From positions 1 through 47,835 of the forward strand of contig JANXVC010000070.1 of assembly GCA_025351925.1 (NCBI GenBank): 47,835 nt of DNA, given 5' to 3'. A model generated the notes under the pieces. The model searched no databases, had not been told where the DNA came from, and worked only from the letters and a program-made list of their open reading frames with translations. Positions within the stretch are counted from its first letter, which is position 1; each line of letters opens with the position of its first letter. A program made the translations under genes and the position numbers. The stretch comes from Rhodospirillales bacterium. GTDB lineage: Bacteria; Pseudomonadota; Alphaproteobacteria; Acetobacterales; Acetobacteraceae. Positions 8,177 to 16,081 of this stretch are shown piece by piece.

Positions 8177-9430
8177 TCAACGCACAGTAACGCGTGGCGA
8201 GACCGACATGCCCGGCGCCATCCGGCAATGCGATAGATCCTGCGGCTCGAAGTTGATGCGCACCGGGACGCGCTGGACGACCTTTACGTAGTTGCCGGTC
8301 GCATTCTCTGCCGGCAATGCGCTGAACACCGAGCCTGAGCCGGCCTGAAAGCTGTCCACCCGGGCGTTGATGTCGAAATCCGGACAGGCATCTACCCGCA
8401 CCCGCACGTATTGGCCGGGTTGCATGAGGGCGAGTTGCGTCTCCTTGAAGTTGGCCGTTACCCAGAGCTGGTTAAGCACAACCGCCAGCAGGGACTGGCC
8501 TGGACTTACGTAGTTGCCAACATCCACGGTACGTTTGGTGACCTGGCCGTCCGCTGGGGCTACGACATGGGTATAGGACAGCTGGAGCTCGGCGTTGGCG
8601 ACCGCGACATCGGCCTGCTTCACGCTGGAGTCGGCGGCGGCAACGGCCGCGCGCTGCGCCGCAATCTGCGCCCGGGCACCGGCCACTGCCTGGCGATTGG
8701 CGTCGAGCCTCGCCTGGGCAGAGCGCGTCGTCGAGGTCGAGGTATCGAGCTGCTGCTTGGTGATGGCCTTGGGATCGATGGCGCGATAGCGTGCAAGGTC
8801 GGTTTGCGCCTGCTGCAGATCGGCTTCGGTGACGCGGACGTTTGCCGCCGCCTGATCGAGGTTTGCCTGCTGGAGGCCAAGCTGTGCCCGGGCCTGATCG
8901 GCTTGGGCTATTGCCTGCATCCGCTGCGCCGCCGCCTGATCCAGCTTCACCTGATAGTCCCGGGGATCAAGCTCGACCAGAAGCTGACCGGCCTTCACCT
9001 GTTGGTTGTCGTCAAACGCGATGCGAGTAACGCGACCTGATACCTGCGACGCTATTTGAGAAATATACCCATCGATGAAAGCATCATCGGTGGTCTCATA
9101 ATGGCGGGAATGCAGCCAGTACAGCACCCCGCCGATGATTAGGGCAGCCAAGACAAGCAGACCGATTGCCCAATACAACAGTTTTTTCCGCCGAGACATG
9201 GGCGGCTTCTCAGAAGCCTGCTCCCCATCATCTCCCTTGCCGCCATTTTCCTTGGATTGGTCGTTCTTGGCATTTGCTTGTTTTGAACCGTCCTTCTCCG
9301 CCTTGTCGGATGGCTCGGCCCGCCGGTCGGGGCGCACACGCTGTTGAGGCCGGCTATCCCAATCCAGCAACTGCGGCGAAGTAGTCTCGATCTGCGCAGA
9401 ATAGCCCCATTCGCCATCTCGACGAGCCAT
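8177..9430 (-). CDS. emrA: EmrA/HlyD-type membrane fusion protein
   Basis: The periplasmic adaptor of the EmrB exporter. A single TM (LLYWAIGLLVLAALIIGGVLYW) is followed by the HlyD barrel-lipoyl opening (YETTDDAFIDGYISQIASQVSGRV), a long helical hairpin rich in Ala and Gln, and a second lipoyl half containing VVAPADGQVTKRTVDVGNYVSPGQ. The start is uncertain. ATG 9430, preceded by AGGACGG, gives an unusual N-terminus of about 77 mostly polar, charged residues before MSRRKK; GTG 9460 is longer, and the ATG at 9199 would give a standard-length EmrA. It leads the emrA-emrB-nodT operon. Confidence 0.88.
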   Translation of the reverse strand: MARRDGEWGYSAQIETTSPQLLDWDSRPQQRVRPDRRAEPSDKAEKDGSKQANAKNDQSKENGGKGDDGEQASEKPPMSRRKKLLYWAIGLLVLAALIIGGVLYWLHSRHYETTDDAFIDGYISQIASQVSGRVTRIAFDDNQQVKAGQLLVELDPRDYQVKLDQAAAQRMQAIAQADQARAQLGLQQANLDQAAANVRVTEADLQQAQTDLARYRAIDPKAITKQQLDTSTSTTRSAQARLDANRQAVAGARAQIAAQRAAVAAADSSVKQADVAVANAELQLSYTHVVAPADGQVTKRTVDVGNYVSPGQSLLAVVLNQLWVTANFKETQLALMQPGQYVRVRVDACPDFDINARVDSFQAGSGSVFSALPAENATGNYVKVVQRVPVRINFEPQDLSHCRMAPGMSVSPRVTVR

Positions 9431-9674
9431 AGGCCGTCCTGGCCTCGATCCACCGTCCACGATTCAAACCCCGCCTTGTGCGCTGCAATAGCCAGAACAC
9501 AACACGAGAGCATGGGCCTGGTTGCAGCGTGGGTCTTTATCCATGGCTTTTAAAGAATGCGTCGTTCTCCGGCCACCCGTCAGTTGCAACTTTGAAATAA
9601 AATCGTGCGCTCGGCTTGGCGTCCGAGGTCGGGTGTGGCAGTCAGGCGCACTCATTGCGACTAGGAGCCGACTC

Positions 9675-10178
9675 TTGCACATCAAATTGATCGCAACGCT
9701 TGCCGCTGCCATCGCACTGTCTGGCTGCGCGGCCAAGGCGCCGCCTGCCCCACCCGCCGTTGACCTGCAGAACGAGGGCATCGCCAAGACCTGCACCCCA
9801 TCCGCGGTTGACCTTGCTGCGGCGGCGCCGGCGACGATCGCGATGACCAATGACGGCTGGTGCGGCGTCGTCACGGCGGAGAAAGACGGCCAGCCGTTCA
9901 AACTCGGCCTGGTGAAAACGCGCCCGGCGCATGGACGGGTCTATATTCAGCCGGTGAACGGACAGACCCGCGTGGAATACACCGCCAATGCCGGCTTTGT
10001 CGGATCCGACAACTTCACCGTCGCGCTTGTGTCACGGACGGCCAACACGTCGGACACCCCGCTGCGGGTGGACGTGGCCGTAACGCAGGGTGAGGGCCAG
10101 GCGGTTGCTCCGCCCCCGCCGCCGACCAAAAAGCCAGCCACCCGGGCTCCGGCACGCCGTCGGACGACCCGGCGCTAG
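9675..10178 (+). CDS. Lipoprotein with bacterial Ig-like domain and cationic tail
   Basis: 167 residues. The TTG start at 9675 is chosen because AGGAG (9663-9667) lies seven bases upstream and because it places a clean lipoprotein signal, HIKLIATLAAAIALSGC, at the N-terminus; the open frame runs further upstream but without these features. The middle (about residues 55-135) resembles a bacterial Ig-like repeat, with HGRVYIQP and VEYTANAGFVGSDNFTVAL. The C-terminus is proline-rich (APPPPPTKK) and then strongly basic (ARRRTTRR), which could contact peptidoglycan or acidic surface polymers. It stands alone, divergent from emrA and convergent with the RND pump. Its function is unknown. Confidence 0.75.
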   Translation: MHIKLIATLAAAIALSGCAAKAPPAPPAVDLQNEGIAKTCTPSAVDLAAAAPATIAMTNDGWCGVVTAEKDGQPFKLGLVKTRPAHGRVYIQPVNGQTRVEYTANAGFVGSDNFTVALVSRTANTSDTPLRVDVAVTQGEGQAVAPPPPPTKKPATRAPARRRTTRR

Positions 10179-10193
10179 TGCTTCGTTTCTACG

Positions 10194-10234
10194 AGCATCG
10201 TCCAATTGACCGAGCAGATCGATTGGACGATGCT
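10194..10234. terminator. Bidirectional hairpin terminator between convergent genes
   Basis: A perfect 13-bp inverted repeat: AGCATCGTCCAAT at 10194-10206 and its complement at 10222-10234, with a 15-base loop. It is followed by TTAA and lies between the lipoprotein stop (10178) and the RND pump stop (10242), the natural place for a shared terminator. The T-tract is short, so strength is uncertain. Confidence 0.65.
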
Positions 10235-10241
10235 TTAACCT

Positions 10242-13200
10242 CTACTCCGCCGGCTGCTGCTCCGCAGTCGGCACCCCGGGCTTCCCGCGCGGCGGCATGT
10301 TGGGTTTGCGGCGGCTTGGCGGCATCGCGGCGTCGCGCGGCGTCAGCAGACGGCCGAACAGCCGGCCCACCACCCGGGACGCGTCGTCCATCACCGTGTA
10401 AAACGACGGCACGAACACCAGCGACAGCACTGTCGAGACGATCAGCCCGCCGATGACGCCGATTGCCATGGGGGAGCGGAACTCGCCGCCGTCGCCCAGG
10501 CCCAGCGCGCTCGGGATCATGCCCGCCACCATCGCGATTGTCGTCATGACGATCGGCCGCGCCCGCTTGCGTCCGGCGTCGATGATGGCCTCGCCGCGCG
10601 CCATGCCCTCGGCGCGCCGCTCGATGGCGAAATCGACCAGCATGATGGCGTTCTTCGTCACGATGCCCATCAGCATCAGGACGCCGATCACCACAGGCAT
10701 GCTGATCGGCTCGCCGGTGAGCAGCAGCGCCAGGATCACGCCGCCCAGGCTGAGCGGCAGCGAAAGCAGGATGGTAATCGGCTGGAACACGTTGCGGAAC
10801 AGCAAGACCAGCACGCCCAGCACGATCGTGAGGCCAGCGCCCATTGCCAGGCCAAAGCTCGCGAACACCTCGGCCATGATCTCGGCATCGCCGCCGTTTT
10901 GGATGCGGACGCCCGGCGGCAGCGCCGTCGCTTGCGGCAGCGCATAAACCGATTTAAGCGCGGCTCCCAACGCCACGCCCTGGTTGAGGTCGGCACCCAG
11001 CACCACCCGGCGCACCCGGTCATAGCGCTCAACGCTAGCCGGACCCTGCCCTAGCTCGATGTCGGCCACCGCCAGCAGCGGCACCGGCAAGCCATTCGCA
11101 CCGGTGACCGTCAAGGCCTGGATGGCGTCGAGGTCGCCGCGCAGCGCCGTATCGACCTGGACGCGGATGGGAATCAGCCGGTCGCCGGCGCGGAACTTCG
11201 CGAGGTTGGCCGGCACGTCGCCGATAGTGGCGATGCGCACGGCGCTGCTGATCGCCTCGGTCGAGATGCCGAACCGGGCGGCCTCGTCCACCCGCGGCAC
11301 GACTCGGATCTCGGGCCGGTCCGCACCTGCCGAGGGCGCCACGTTGCCGAAGCCCGGCAGGCGGCGCATTCCGCCCTCCAGCCCCGCCACGGCGCGGTTC
11401 AGCGCGGCCGCATCGTCGCCCAGCACCGTCACCGACAGCTCGCGCTCGCCGCGGTCGTTCACATACCAGCCGCGCACGTCCGGCAGCGTCGCGAGACGCC
11501 GGGTGAGATCGGCCTCGATCAGCTTTTGGCTGCGGGCGCGGGTCTCCTTCAGCACGAGATTCACGATCATCTTCGCCCGGCGGATCTCCGGCCCGGCGCC
11601 CGTCGGCGTCGTGCCGCCCACGACGAACACCGTCGTAACCTCGGGGATTTTATGAAATTCCTTGGCAATGCCGTCCGTCGCCGCCCGCGTGTCGGCGAGG
11701 GTGGAGCCCGGCGGCAGCTCGATTGACAGCACCACGCGGCTCTCATCGGGCGGCGGGATGAAGCCAGTCGGCAGCAGGGTGGTGGACCAGATCGACAGCC
11801 CGAATGTTGTCAGTCCGGCCAGCAAAGTCAGGCTGCGCCAACGCAGCGTCGCACCCAGGAACCGGGTGTAGGCGCGCATGATGCGGCCGTCCTGCTCGGG
11901 ATCGGCGGCGACCGGGCGCATGAGGTAGGCGGCCATCAGCGGCGTGATCAGCCGGGCGACCAGTAGCGACGCCAGCACCGCCGCCGATACCGTGAGGCCG
12001 AACTGCTTGAAGAACTGCCCGGCGATGCCGCCCATGAAGCTGACGGGCGAGAACACCGCGATGATGGTGAGCGTAATGGCAATGACCGCCAGGCCGATCT
12101 CGTCGGCGGCCTCCACCGCCGCCTCGAACGGGCGCTTGCCCATGCGCATGTGACGGACGATGTTCTCGATCTCGACGATGGCGTCATCGACCAGGATGCC
12201 AGTGACCAGCGTGATCGCCAGCAGGCTGACGAAGTTCAGCGAAAAGCCCATGGCCATCATGGCGGCGAAGGCCGGGATGATCGACAGCGGCAGGGCGACC
12301 GCTACCAGCAGAGTGGCGCGCCAGTTGCGCAGGAACACCAGCACCACGATCGTCGCCAGGATCGCGCCCTCGATCAGGCCGTGCATCGCCGAGAGATAGC
12401 TGCCGCGGGCGGTGCGCACGCCGTCGTCGATCAGCGTGTAGGTCACCTCCGGATGGACTGCGGCGAGCTTGGCCAGCCGTGCGGCGACGGCGTCACCGAC
12501 CGTGACCTCGCTGGCGCCCTTGGCCCGGTAGATTCCGAACGACACAACCGGTGTCGTGCCGTCCATCCGAGCGAAGTCGCGCGGTTCCTCATAGGCGTCC
12601 TCGACCCGCGCCACGTCCGAAAGCCGCATCTCGCGTCCGCCGGGCAGCACCAGGCGGGTGTCCTGCAGCTGCTGCAGGCTGCGGGCGCTCGCCAGGGTGC
12701 GTATGGCCTGCTCCTGCGCTCCGACCTCGCCGCGGCCGCCCGACAGGTCGGCGCTGGTGGCGCGGAGCTGGTTGTTCACGTCGCCGGCGGTGATGCCTAG
12801 GGACGCCAGGCGGTCGGCGTCGAGGCTCACGCGGATTTCGCGGGTCACGCCGCCGATCCGCTGCACCCGGCCCACGCCCTGCGCCCCCTGCAAATCGCGC
12901 AGCACGGTGTCGTCCACGAACCAGGACAGCCCTTCGAGGGTCATGCCGGGCGCCGAGGCGGCGTAGGTCTGGATGCTTTGGCCGACGATATCGACGCGCT
13001 CGATGATCGGCTCGTCGATGCCGCGCGGCAGGTCGGCGCGGATTTTCGACACGGCGTCGCGCACGTCATTCAGCGCGCGGTCACTGCTGACCTCCAGCCG
13101 GAACTCGATCGCGGTCAGGCTGGTGCCGTCGGTGACGGTGGAGAGCAGGTGCTTCACGCCCGTCACGTTGGCGACGGCGTCCTCGACCTTTTTGGTGACC

Positions 13201-13391
13201 TGGGTTTCCAGCTCGCCGGGCGCGGCACCAGGCTGGGTGACGGTGACGGAGACGATTGGGACGTCGATATTGGGCGTGCGGGTGATGGGCAGCATGTTGA
13301 AGCCGACCAGGCCCAGCAGGGTCAGCACGACAAACAGCACCAAGGGCGGAATCGGGTTGCGGATCGCCGCGCCCGAGATGTTGAACGCCAT
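10242..13391 (-). CDS. RND multidrug efflux pump, AcrB/HAE1 family
   Basis: A 1049-residue trimeric inner-membrane pump, the normal AcrB length. It opens with a TM at FVVLTLLGLVGFNMLPITRTPNIDVP. TM4 carries the proton-relay pair in LVTGILVDDAIVEIENI, and the TM10 Lys appears in GIVTKNAIMLVDFAIERR. The porter landmarks GVKHLLSTVTDGTS and MGGIAGQFFKQFGLT are also present. It starts two bases after the stop of the adaptor gene and ends the TetR-adaptor-pump operon. No outer-membrane channel gene is attached; the NodT-type channel at 5106-6641 is the nearest candidate. Confidence 0.95.
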   Translation of the reverse strand: MAFNISGAAIRNPIPPLVLFVVLTLLGLVGFNMLPITRTPNIDVPIVSVTVTQPGAAPGELETQVTKKVEDAVANVTGVKHLLSTVTDGTSLTAIEFRLEVSSDRALNDVRDAVSKIRADLPRGIDEPIIERVDIVGQSIQTYAASAPGMTLEGLSWFVDDTVLRDLQGAQGVGRVQRIGGVTREIRVSLDADRLASLGITAGDVNNQLRATSADLSGGRGEVGAQEQAIRTLASARSLQQLQDTRLVLPGGREMRLSDVARVEDAYEEPRDFARMDGTTPVVSFGIYRAKGASEVTVGDAVAARLAKLAAVHPEVTYTLIDDGVRTARGSYLSAMHGLIEGAILATIVVLVFLRNWRATLLVAVALPLSIIPAFAAMMAMGFSLNFVSLLAITLVTGILVDDAIVEIENIVRHMRMGKRPFEAAVEAADEIGLAVIAITLTIIAVFSPVSFMGGIAGQFFKQFGLTVSAAVLASLLVARLITPLMAAYLMRPVAADPEQDGRIMRAYTRFLGATLRWRSLTLLAGLTTFGLSIWSTTLLPTGFIPPPDESRVVLSIELPPGSTLADTRAATDGIAKEFHKIPEVTTVFVVGGTTPTGAGPEIRRAKMIVNLVLKETRARSQKLIEADLTRRLATLPDVRGWYVNDRGERELSVTVLGDDAAALNRAVAGLEGGMRRLPGFGNVAPSAGADRPEIRVVPRVDEAARFGISTEAISSAVRIATIGDVPANLAKFRAGDRLIPIRVQVDTALRGDLDAIQALTVTGANGLPVPLLAVADIELGQGPASVERYDRVRRVVLGADLNQGVALGAALKSVYALPQATALPPGVRIQNGGDAEIMAEVFASFGLAMGAGLTIVLGVLVLLFRNVFQPITILLSLPLSLGGVILALLLTGEPISMPVVIGVLMLMGIVTKNAIMLVDFAIERRAEGMARGEAIIDAGRKRARPIVMTTIAMVAGMIPSALGLGDGGEFRSPMAIGVIGGLIVSTVLSLVFVPSFYTVMDDASRVVGRLFGRLLTPRDAAMPPSRRKPNMPPRGKPGVPTAEQQPAE

Positions 13392-13393
13392 GG

Positions 13394-14548
13394 TTAGCTG
13401 CCCCCGGCCGTCACTGCGGTCACGCGGTCGCCGCCGCGGATGAAGGTGCCGGAGACCGACACCACCGCCTCGCCGACGCGCAGGCCGTCCTGGATTTCGG
13501 CGAGCGACCCGGTGCGCAGGCCGACCTGCACCCGGCGGGTTTCTACCAATCCGTTCGATACCACCTGCACGACGGCGCCTTCGGGCTGGAACAATACGGC
13601 GGATAGCGGGGCGAGCACGCCCTCGCGCCGGGCCACCTCGACGCCGGCGCGGGCGAAGCTGCCGATCACCAGCGGGCCGTCACCGTCGATCGCCACGCGG
13701 ACGCGGCCGAGGCGTGTAGTGCGGCTGACTTCGGGCGAAACCAGGCGCACATGGCCGGTGCGCACGCCGCTGGCGGTGTCGATACGGGCGGGCTGGCCGG
13801 GGCGCAGCTTGGCGAGCGAGGTCTCGGGCACGTCGGCCTCCAACTCGATCGCGCCGTCCTGGATGATGCGGAACAGCGGGTCGCCGGCGCCCATCACCAC
13901 GGCGCCAAGACGCGCGATGCGGCGGCTGACGACGCCGGCGACCGGGGCGCGCAGCTCGGTGCGGGCCAGGCGGACCAGCAACTCGCGACGCTGGGCGTCC
14001 GCCAGCGCGCGGTCGGCCTCGGCGGCGTGCAATGCGTTGTTGGACAGATCAACCCGGGCGGCGGCGGTCTGCGCGGCGGCCTGGCGCTGTTCGAACACCT
14101 CGCGCGCCGCATTGCCGTTGGACAGCAGGGCGCGGGTGCGGGCCAGGGCCAGATCGACCTGGGTGTTGTTGGCCTGCGCCTCGGCGATGCCGCTGCGGGC
14201 CTGGGCGACGGCAGCGTCGGCCCGGGCGATCTGCGCCGCGTTCTGCGCGACCGTCGCGTCCAGCACGTCGCGGGACAGCCGGGCCAGCACCTGCCCGGCG
14301 GCGACGGTATCGCCCTCCTCGGCCAAAATTTCCACTAGTGCCAAGCCCTCGATCTGCGGGCTGACGAGCACCTCCTCGCGCGGGGCCAGGGTGCCGGTCA
14401 GCACGGCGGTCTCGGCGATCGGGCCCATGGTGGCGGCCACGACGGTGACCGAGGGCGGCTTCGGCTCGGCGATCGGCGGCGTCGTCGCCCGGGCTGGTAG
14501 AGTCACCGGCAGCGCCAGCAGCAAGGCGGCGAGCAAGACGCGGATCAT
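13394..14548 (-). CDS. RND efflux periplasmic adaptor (HlyD/AcrA-like)
   Basis: 384 residues. The start at 14548 overlaps the TetR stop as ATGA and gives a good signal peptide (MIRVLLAALLLALPVTLPARA); the open frame continues upstream antisense but without adaptor sequence. The protein links the pump to an outer-membrane channel. Visible parts are the first half-lipoyl/barrel segment (TGTLAPREEVLVSPQIEG, then ILAEEGDTVAAGQVLARL), a helical hairpin (about residues 85-170), the second lipoyl half ELRAPVAGVVSRRIARLGAVV, and a membrane-proximal C-terminal domain ending FIRGGDRVTAV. There is no lipobox Cys, so it is probably soluble or held by its partners. Confidence 0.93.
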   Translation of the reverse strand: MIRVLLAALLLALPVTLPARATTPPIAEPKPPSVTVVAATMGPIAETAVLTGTLAPREEVLVSPQIEGLALVEILAEEGDTVAAGQVLARLSRDVLDATVAQNAAQIARADAAVAQARSGIAEAQANNTQVDLALARTRALLSNGNAAREVFEQRQAAAQTAAARVDLSNNALHAAEADRALADAQRRELLVRLARTELRAPVAGVVSRRIARLGAVVMGAGDPLFRIIQDGAIELEADVPETSLAKLRPGQPARIDTASGVRTGHVRLVSPEVSRTTRLGRVRVAIDGDGPLVIGSFARAGVEVARREGVLAPLSAVLFQPEGAVVQVVSNGLVETRRVQVGLRTGSLAEIQDGLRVGEAVVSVSGTFIRGGDRVTAVTAGGS

Positions 14549-15147
14549 GCGGCCGCTCCCTGCGGCCGGAGGAACCGACGGAGCAGCAGTTGCAGCACCG
14601 GGCGGAAGCGGGCGGCGGTAAGCGTCGGGTCCAGCGCCTGATGCACGGCCATGCCATCGGCCATGGCCATGACGAGCTGGCAGGCGGTCTCGACGTCGAG
14701 CGTCGGATCGACGGTGCCGCGGGCCTGGCCGCGCTGGAGGGCGGCCACGACGGCGGCGCGGGCCTCGCGGATGTTGCGGTCGAACATGGAGCGTATATCT
14801 GGGTTGCGAATGGCTTCCGCCATGGTCTCGGCGCAGAGGGCGGCGTTGGGTCCGGTCAGCATCTGCTCCAGCGCGTCGATGCCGATGCTGGCGAGGGCCT
14901 CGACCGGGTCGTCGGCCTCGGCCATGCGTTCGAAAAATGCGGCGTGCTGGGTGCGTTCGGCCTCGGCGATGGCGGCGATGATGGCGACCTTGCTGGGGAA
15001 GTAGCGGTATAGCGCACCGGGGCTCATGCCGGCCTCGACGCAGACCTCGTGCATGGAAGCGCCGTGGAAGCCGGAGCGGGCGAAGCAGGTGATGGCGGCG
15101 TCGATGATGCGCTGGCGGGGAGGTGAGAGCTGCGCGGCTTGGGACAT
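14545..15147 (-). CDS. TetR/AcrR-family repressor of the RND operon
   Basis: 200 residues from ATG 15147; a GTG at 15177 would add ten residues but would bury the operator-like palindrome. The N-terminal HTH is clear: RIIDAAITCFARSGFHGASMHEV, then AGMSPGALYRYFPSKVAIIAAI. The C-terminal ligand domain is helical and variable, as usual. The stop overlaps the adaptor start, so the repressor is the first gene of the efflux operon it most likely controls. The exact palindrome TGAACGTTCA 20 bases before the start is the likely operator, implying autoregulation. The inducer is unknown. Confidence 0.93.
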   Translation of the reverse strand: MSQAAQLSPPRQRIIDAAITCFARSGFHGASMHEVCVEAGMSPGALYRYFPSKVAIIAAIAEAERTQHAAFFERMAEADDPVEALASIGIDALEQMLTGPNAALCAETMAEAIRNPDIRSMFDRNIREARAAVVAALQRGQARGTVDPTLDVETACQLVMAMADGMAVHQALDPTLTAARFRPVLQLLLRRFLRPQGAAA

Positions 15148-15166
15148 GAGTGGGCCTAGATGAGAA

Positions 15167-15176
15167 TGAACGTTCA
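15167..15176. promoter_or_regulatory. Candidate TetR operator
   Basis: The perfect 10-bp palindrome TGAACGTTCA lies 20-29 bases upstream of the TetR start. Short palindromes centred on ACGT are common TetR-family operators, and the position suits repression of the regulator-adaptor-pump operon. The flanks are only partly symmetric. Confidence 0.55.
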
Positions 15177-15378
15177 CTTGCTCTCGCGCAGGCAGATGTC
15201 AAGCTCTGGTCATGGCTTCCAGCTTGCGTAGCAGAGTTGGATATCGTTACGGTGCGGTAGCGCACCTCCGAAGGCGAGATTGCCGTTCTAACAACGGGAC
15301 CTCAGCAAAACGGTGTGTAGATAAATAGCGCCCCGAGAAAGTAATATGTGGCCAATCCGATGAAGATTACTGTGCACA

Positions 15379-15642
15379 CTAACCGACTTCTCGGAGCATC
15401 TTCTCGATAGAGATTAACCTGGCTCTAACATCGGCCAATTCCGCTTTGGACGTTGCAAGAGACTCAGTCATGAGGGACTGAGCGGCTGTTGTTTTCTCCG
15501 CCAGCGACCGGAAAGTTTCATCGCTGGCGAGACGCAGGCGCGCCTGCCGTGCTCCTGACATGTATTTCATGCCGAACACGAGGAGGATCGTTGCAAGAAT
15601 AAGAACTGTTGGAACAAGGAAATTATGCATGTGCTCTATCAT
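15379..15642 (-). CDS. Small single-TM coiled-coil membrane protein
   Basis: 87 residues. An N-terminal TM (FLVPTVLILATILLVFGMKYM) is followed by a basic turn (SGARQARLRL) and a helical tail with heptad-like spacing to the C-terminus (TKAELADVRARLISIEKML-like pattern). It is probably anchored in the inner membrane with the coiled coil in the cytoplasm. It begins four bases after the stop of the ArsR-type regulator and is probably controlled by it. Codon use is less GC-biased than in the flanking efflux and antiporter genes. I do not recognise a function. Confidence 0.7.
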   Translation of the reverse strand: MIEHMHNFLVPTVLILATILLVFGMKYMSGARQARLRLASDETFRSLAEKTTAAQSLMTESLATSKAELADVRARLISIEKMLREVG

Positions 15643-15646
15643 AATC

Positions 15647-15958
15647 TTACACCAAATCTCCTGGATTTTTATTTTTGACAGTTAGACTTTTTACAGAATC
15701 CGTGATGGTCAGTGGTGATAATTCATAGAGAAACTCTGTGACCTCGAAATATTGCAAAGCCTTACTGTCGTCTGATAGCTCTAGCTGACTGCGGACAAGC
15801 CCCGCATCCTGAAGCTTCTGCAAATGAAGATGGAGGAGCGGGCGGCTTAGACCCACGTCACGCGCAAGCTGACTAACGTAGTTGCGGCCTGCTGACTGCA
15901 AAGAAGCTATGATCCGCAAACGATGTACATTTGCCAACGCTCCCAAAACCGCCAGCAT
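15647..15958 (-). CDS. ArsR-like winged-helix transcriptional regulator
   Basis: About 103 residues from ATG 15958, chosen for GGGAG five bases upstream; in-frame ATGs at 15973 and 15985 are possible. The winged helix is clear: LGALANVHRLRIIASL, then YVSQLARDVGLSRPLLHLHLQKLQDAGLV, which matches the ArsR recognition-helix layout with a wing after it. There is no Cys-rich metal site such as ELCVCDL, so a metal signal is not indicated. DNA here is clearly AT-richer than the neighbours, suggesting acquisition. It precedes the small membrane protein by four bases. A palindrome over the predicted -10 suggests autorepression. Confidence 0.8.
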   Translation of the reverse strand: MLAVLGALANVHRLRIIASLQSAGRNYVSQLARDVGLSRPLLHLHLQKLQDAGLVRSQLELSDDSKALQYFEVTEFLYELSPLTITDSVKSLTVKNKNPGDLV

Positions 15959-16026
15959 GTGATCTCCCGTCATGCAAACCAACATGCCGGAACTAAACTG
16001 ACATATGCAAGAAAATTCTGACACGT

Positions 16027-16056
16027 ATCATAAAATTATGAATGCTGCCCACGCAA
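16027..16056 (-). promoter_or_regulatory. Predicted promoter and operator of the ArsR-like operon
   Basis: On the minus strand, TTGCGT (complement of 16051-16056) and TATGAT (complement of 16027-16032) are spaced by 18 bases; the -10 matches consensus at five of six positions, the -35 at three. A 14-base near-perfect palindrome with arms TCATAA/TTATGA (16028-16041) covers the -10. This arrangement would let the ArsR-like product repress its own promoter. The prediction is by eye only. Confidence 0.35.
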
Positions 16057-16081
16057 TGTCCGCTCCGGGATGCAAGAGCGA

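Noticed and set aside
9522-9674. N-terminal extension of the Ig-like lipoprotein to an upstream start
   Set aside because: It would bury the lipoprotein signal; AGGAG before TTG 9675 gives a correct signal and lipobox.
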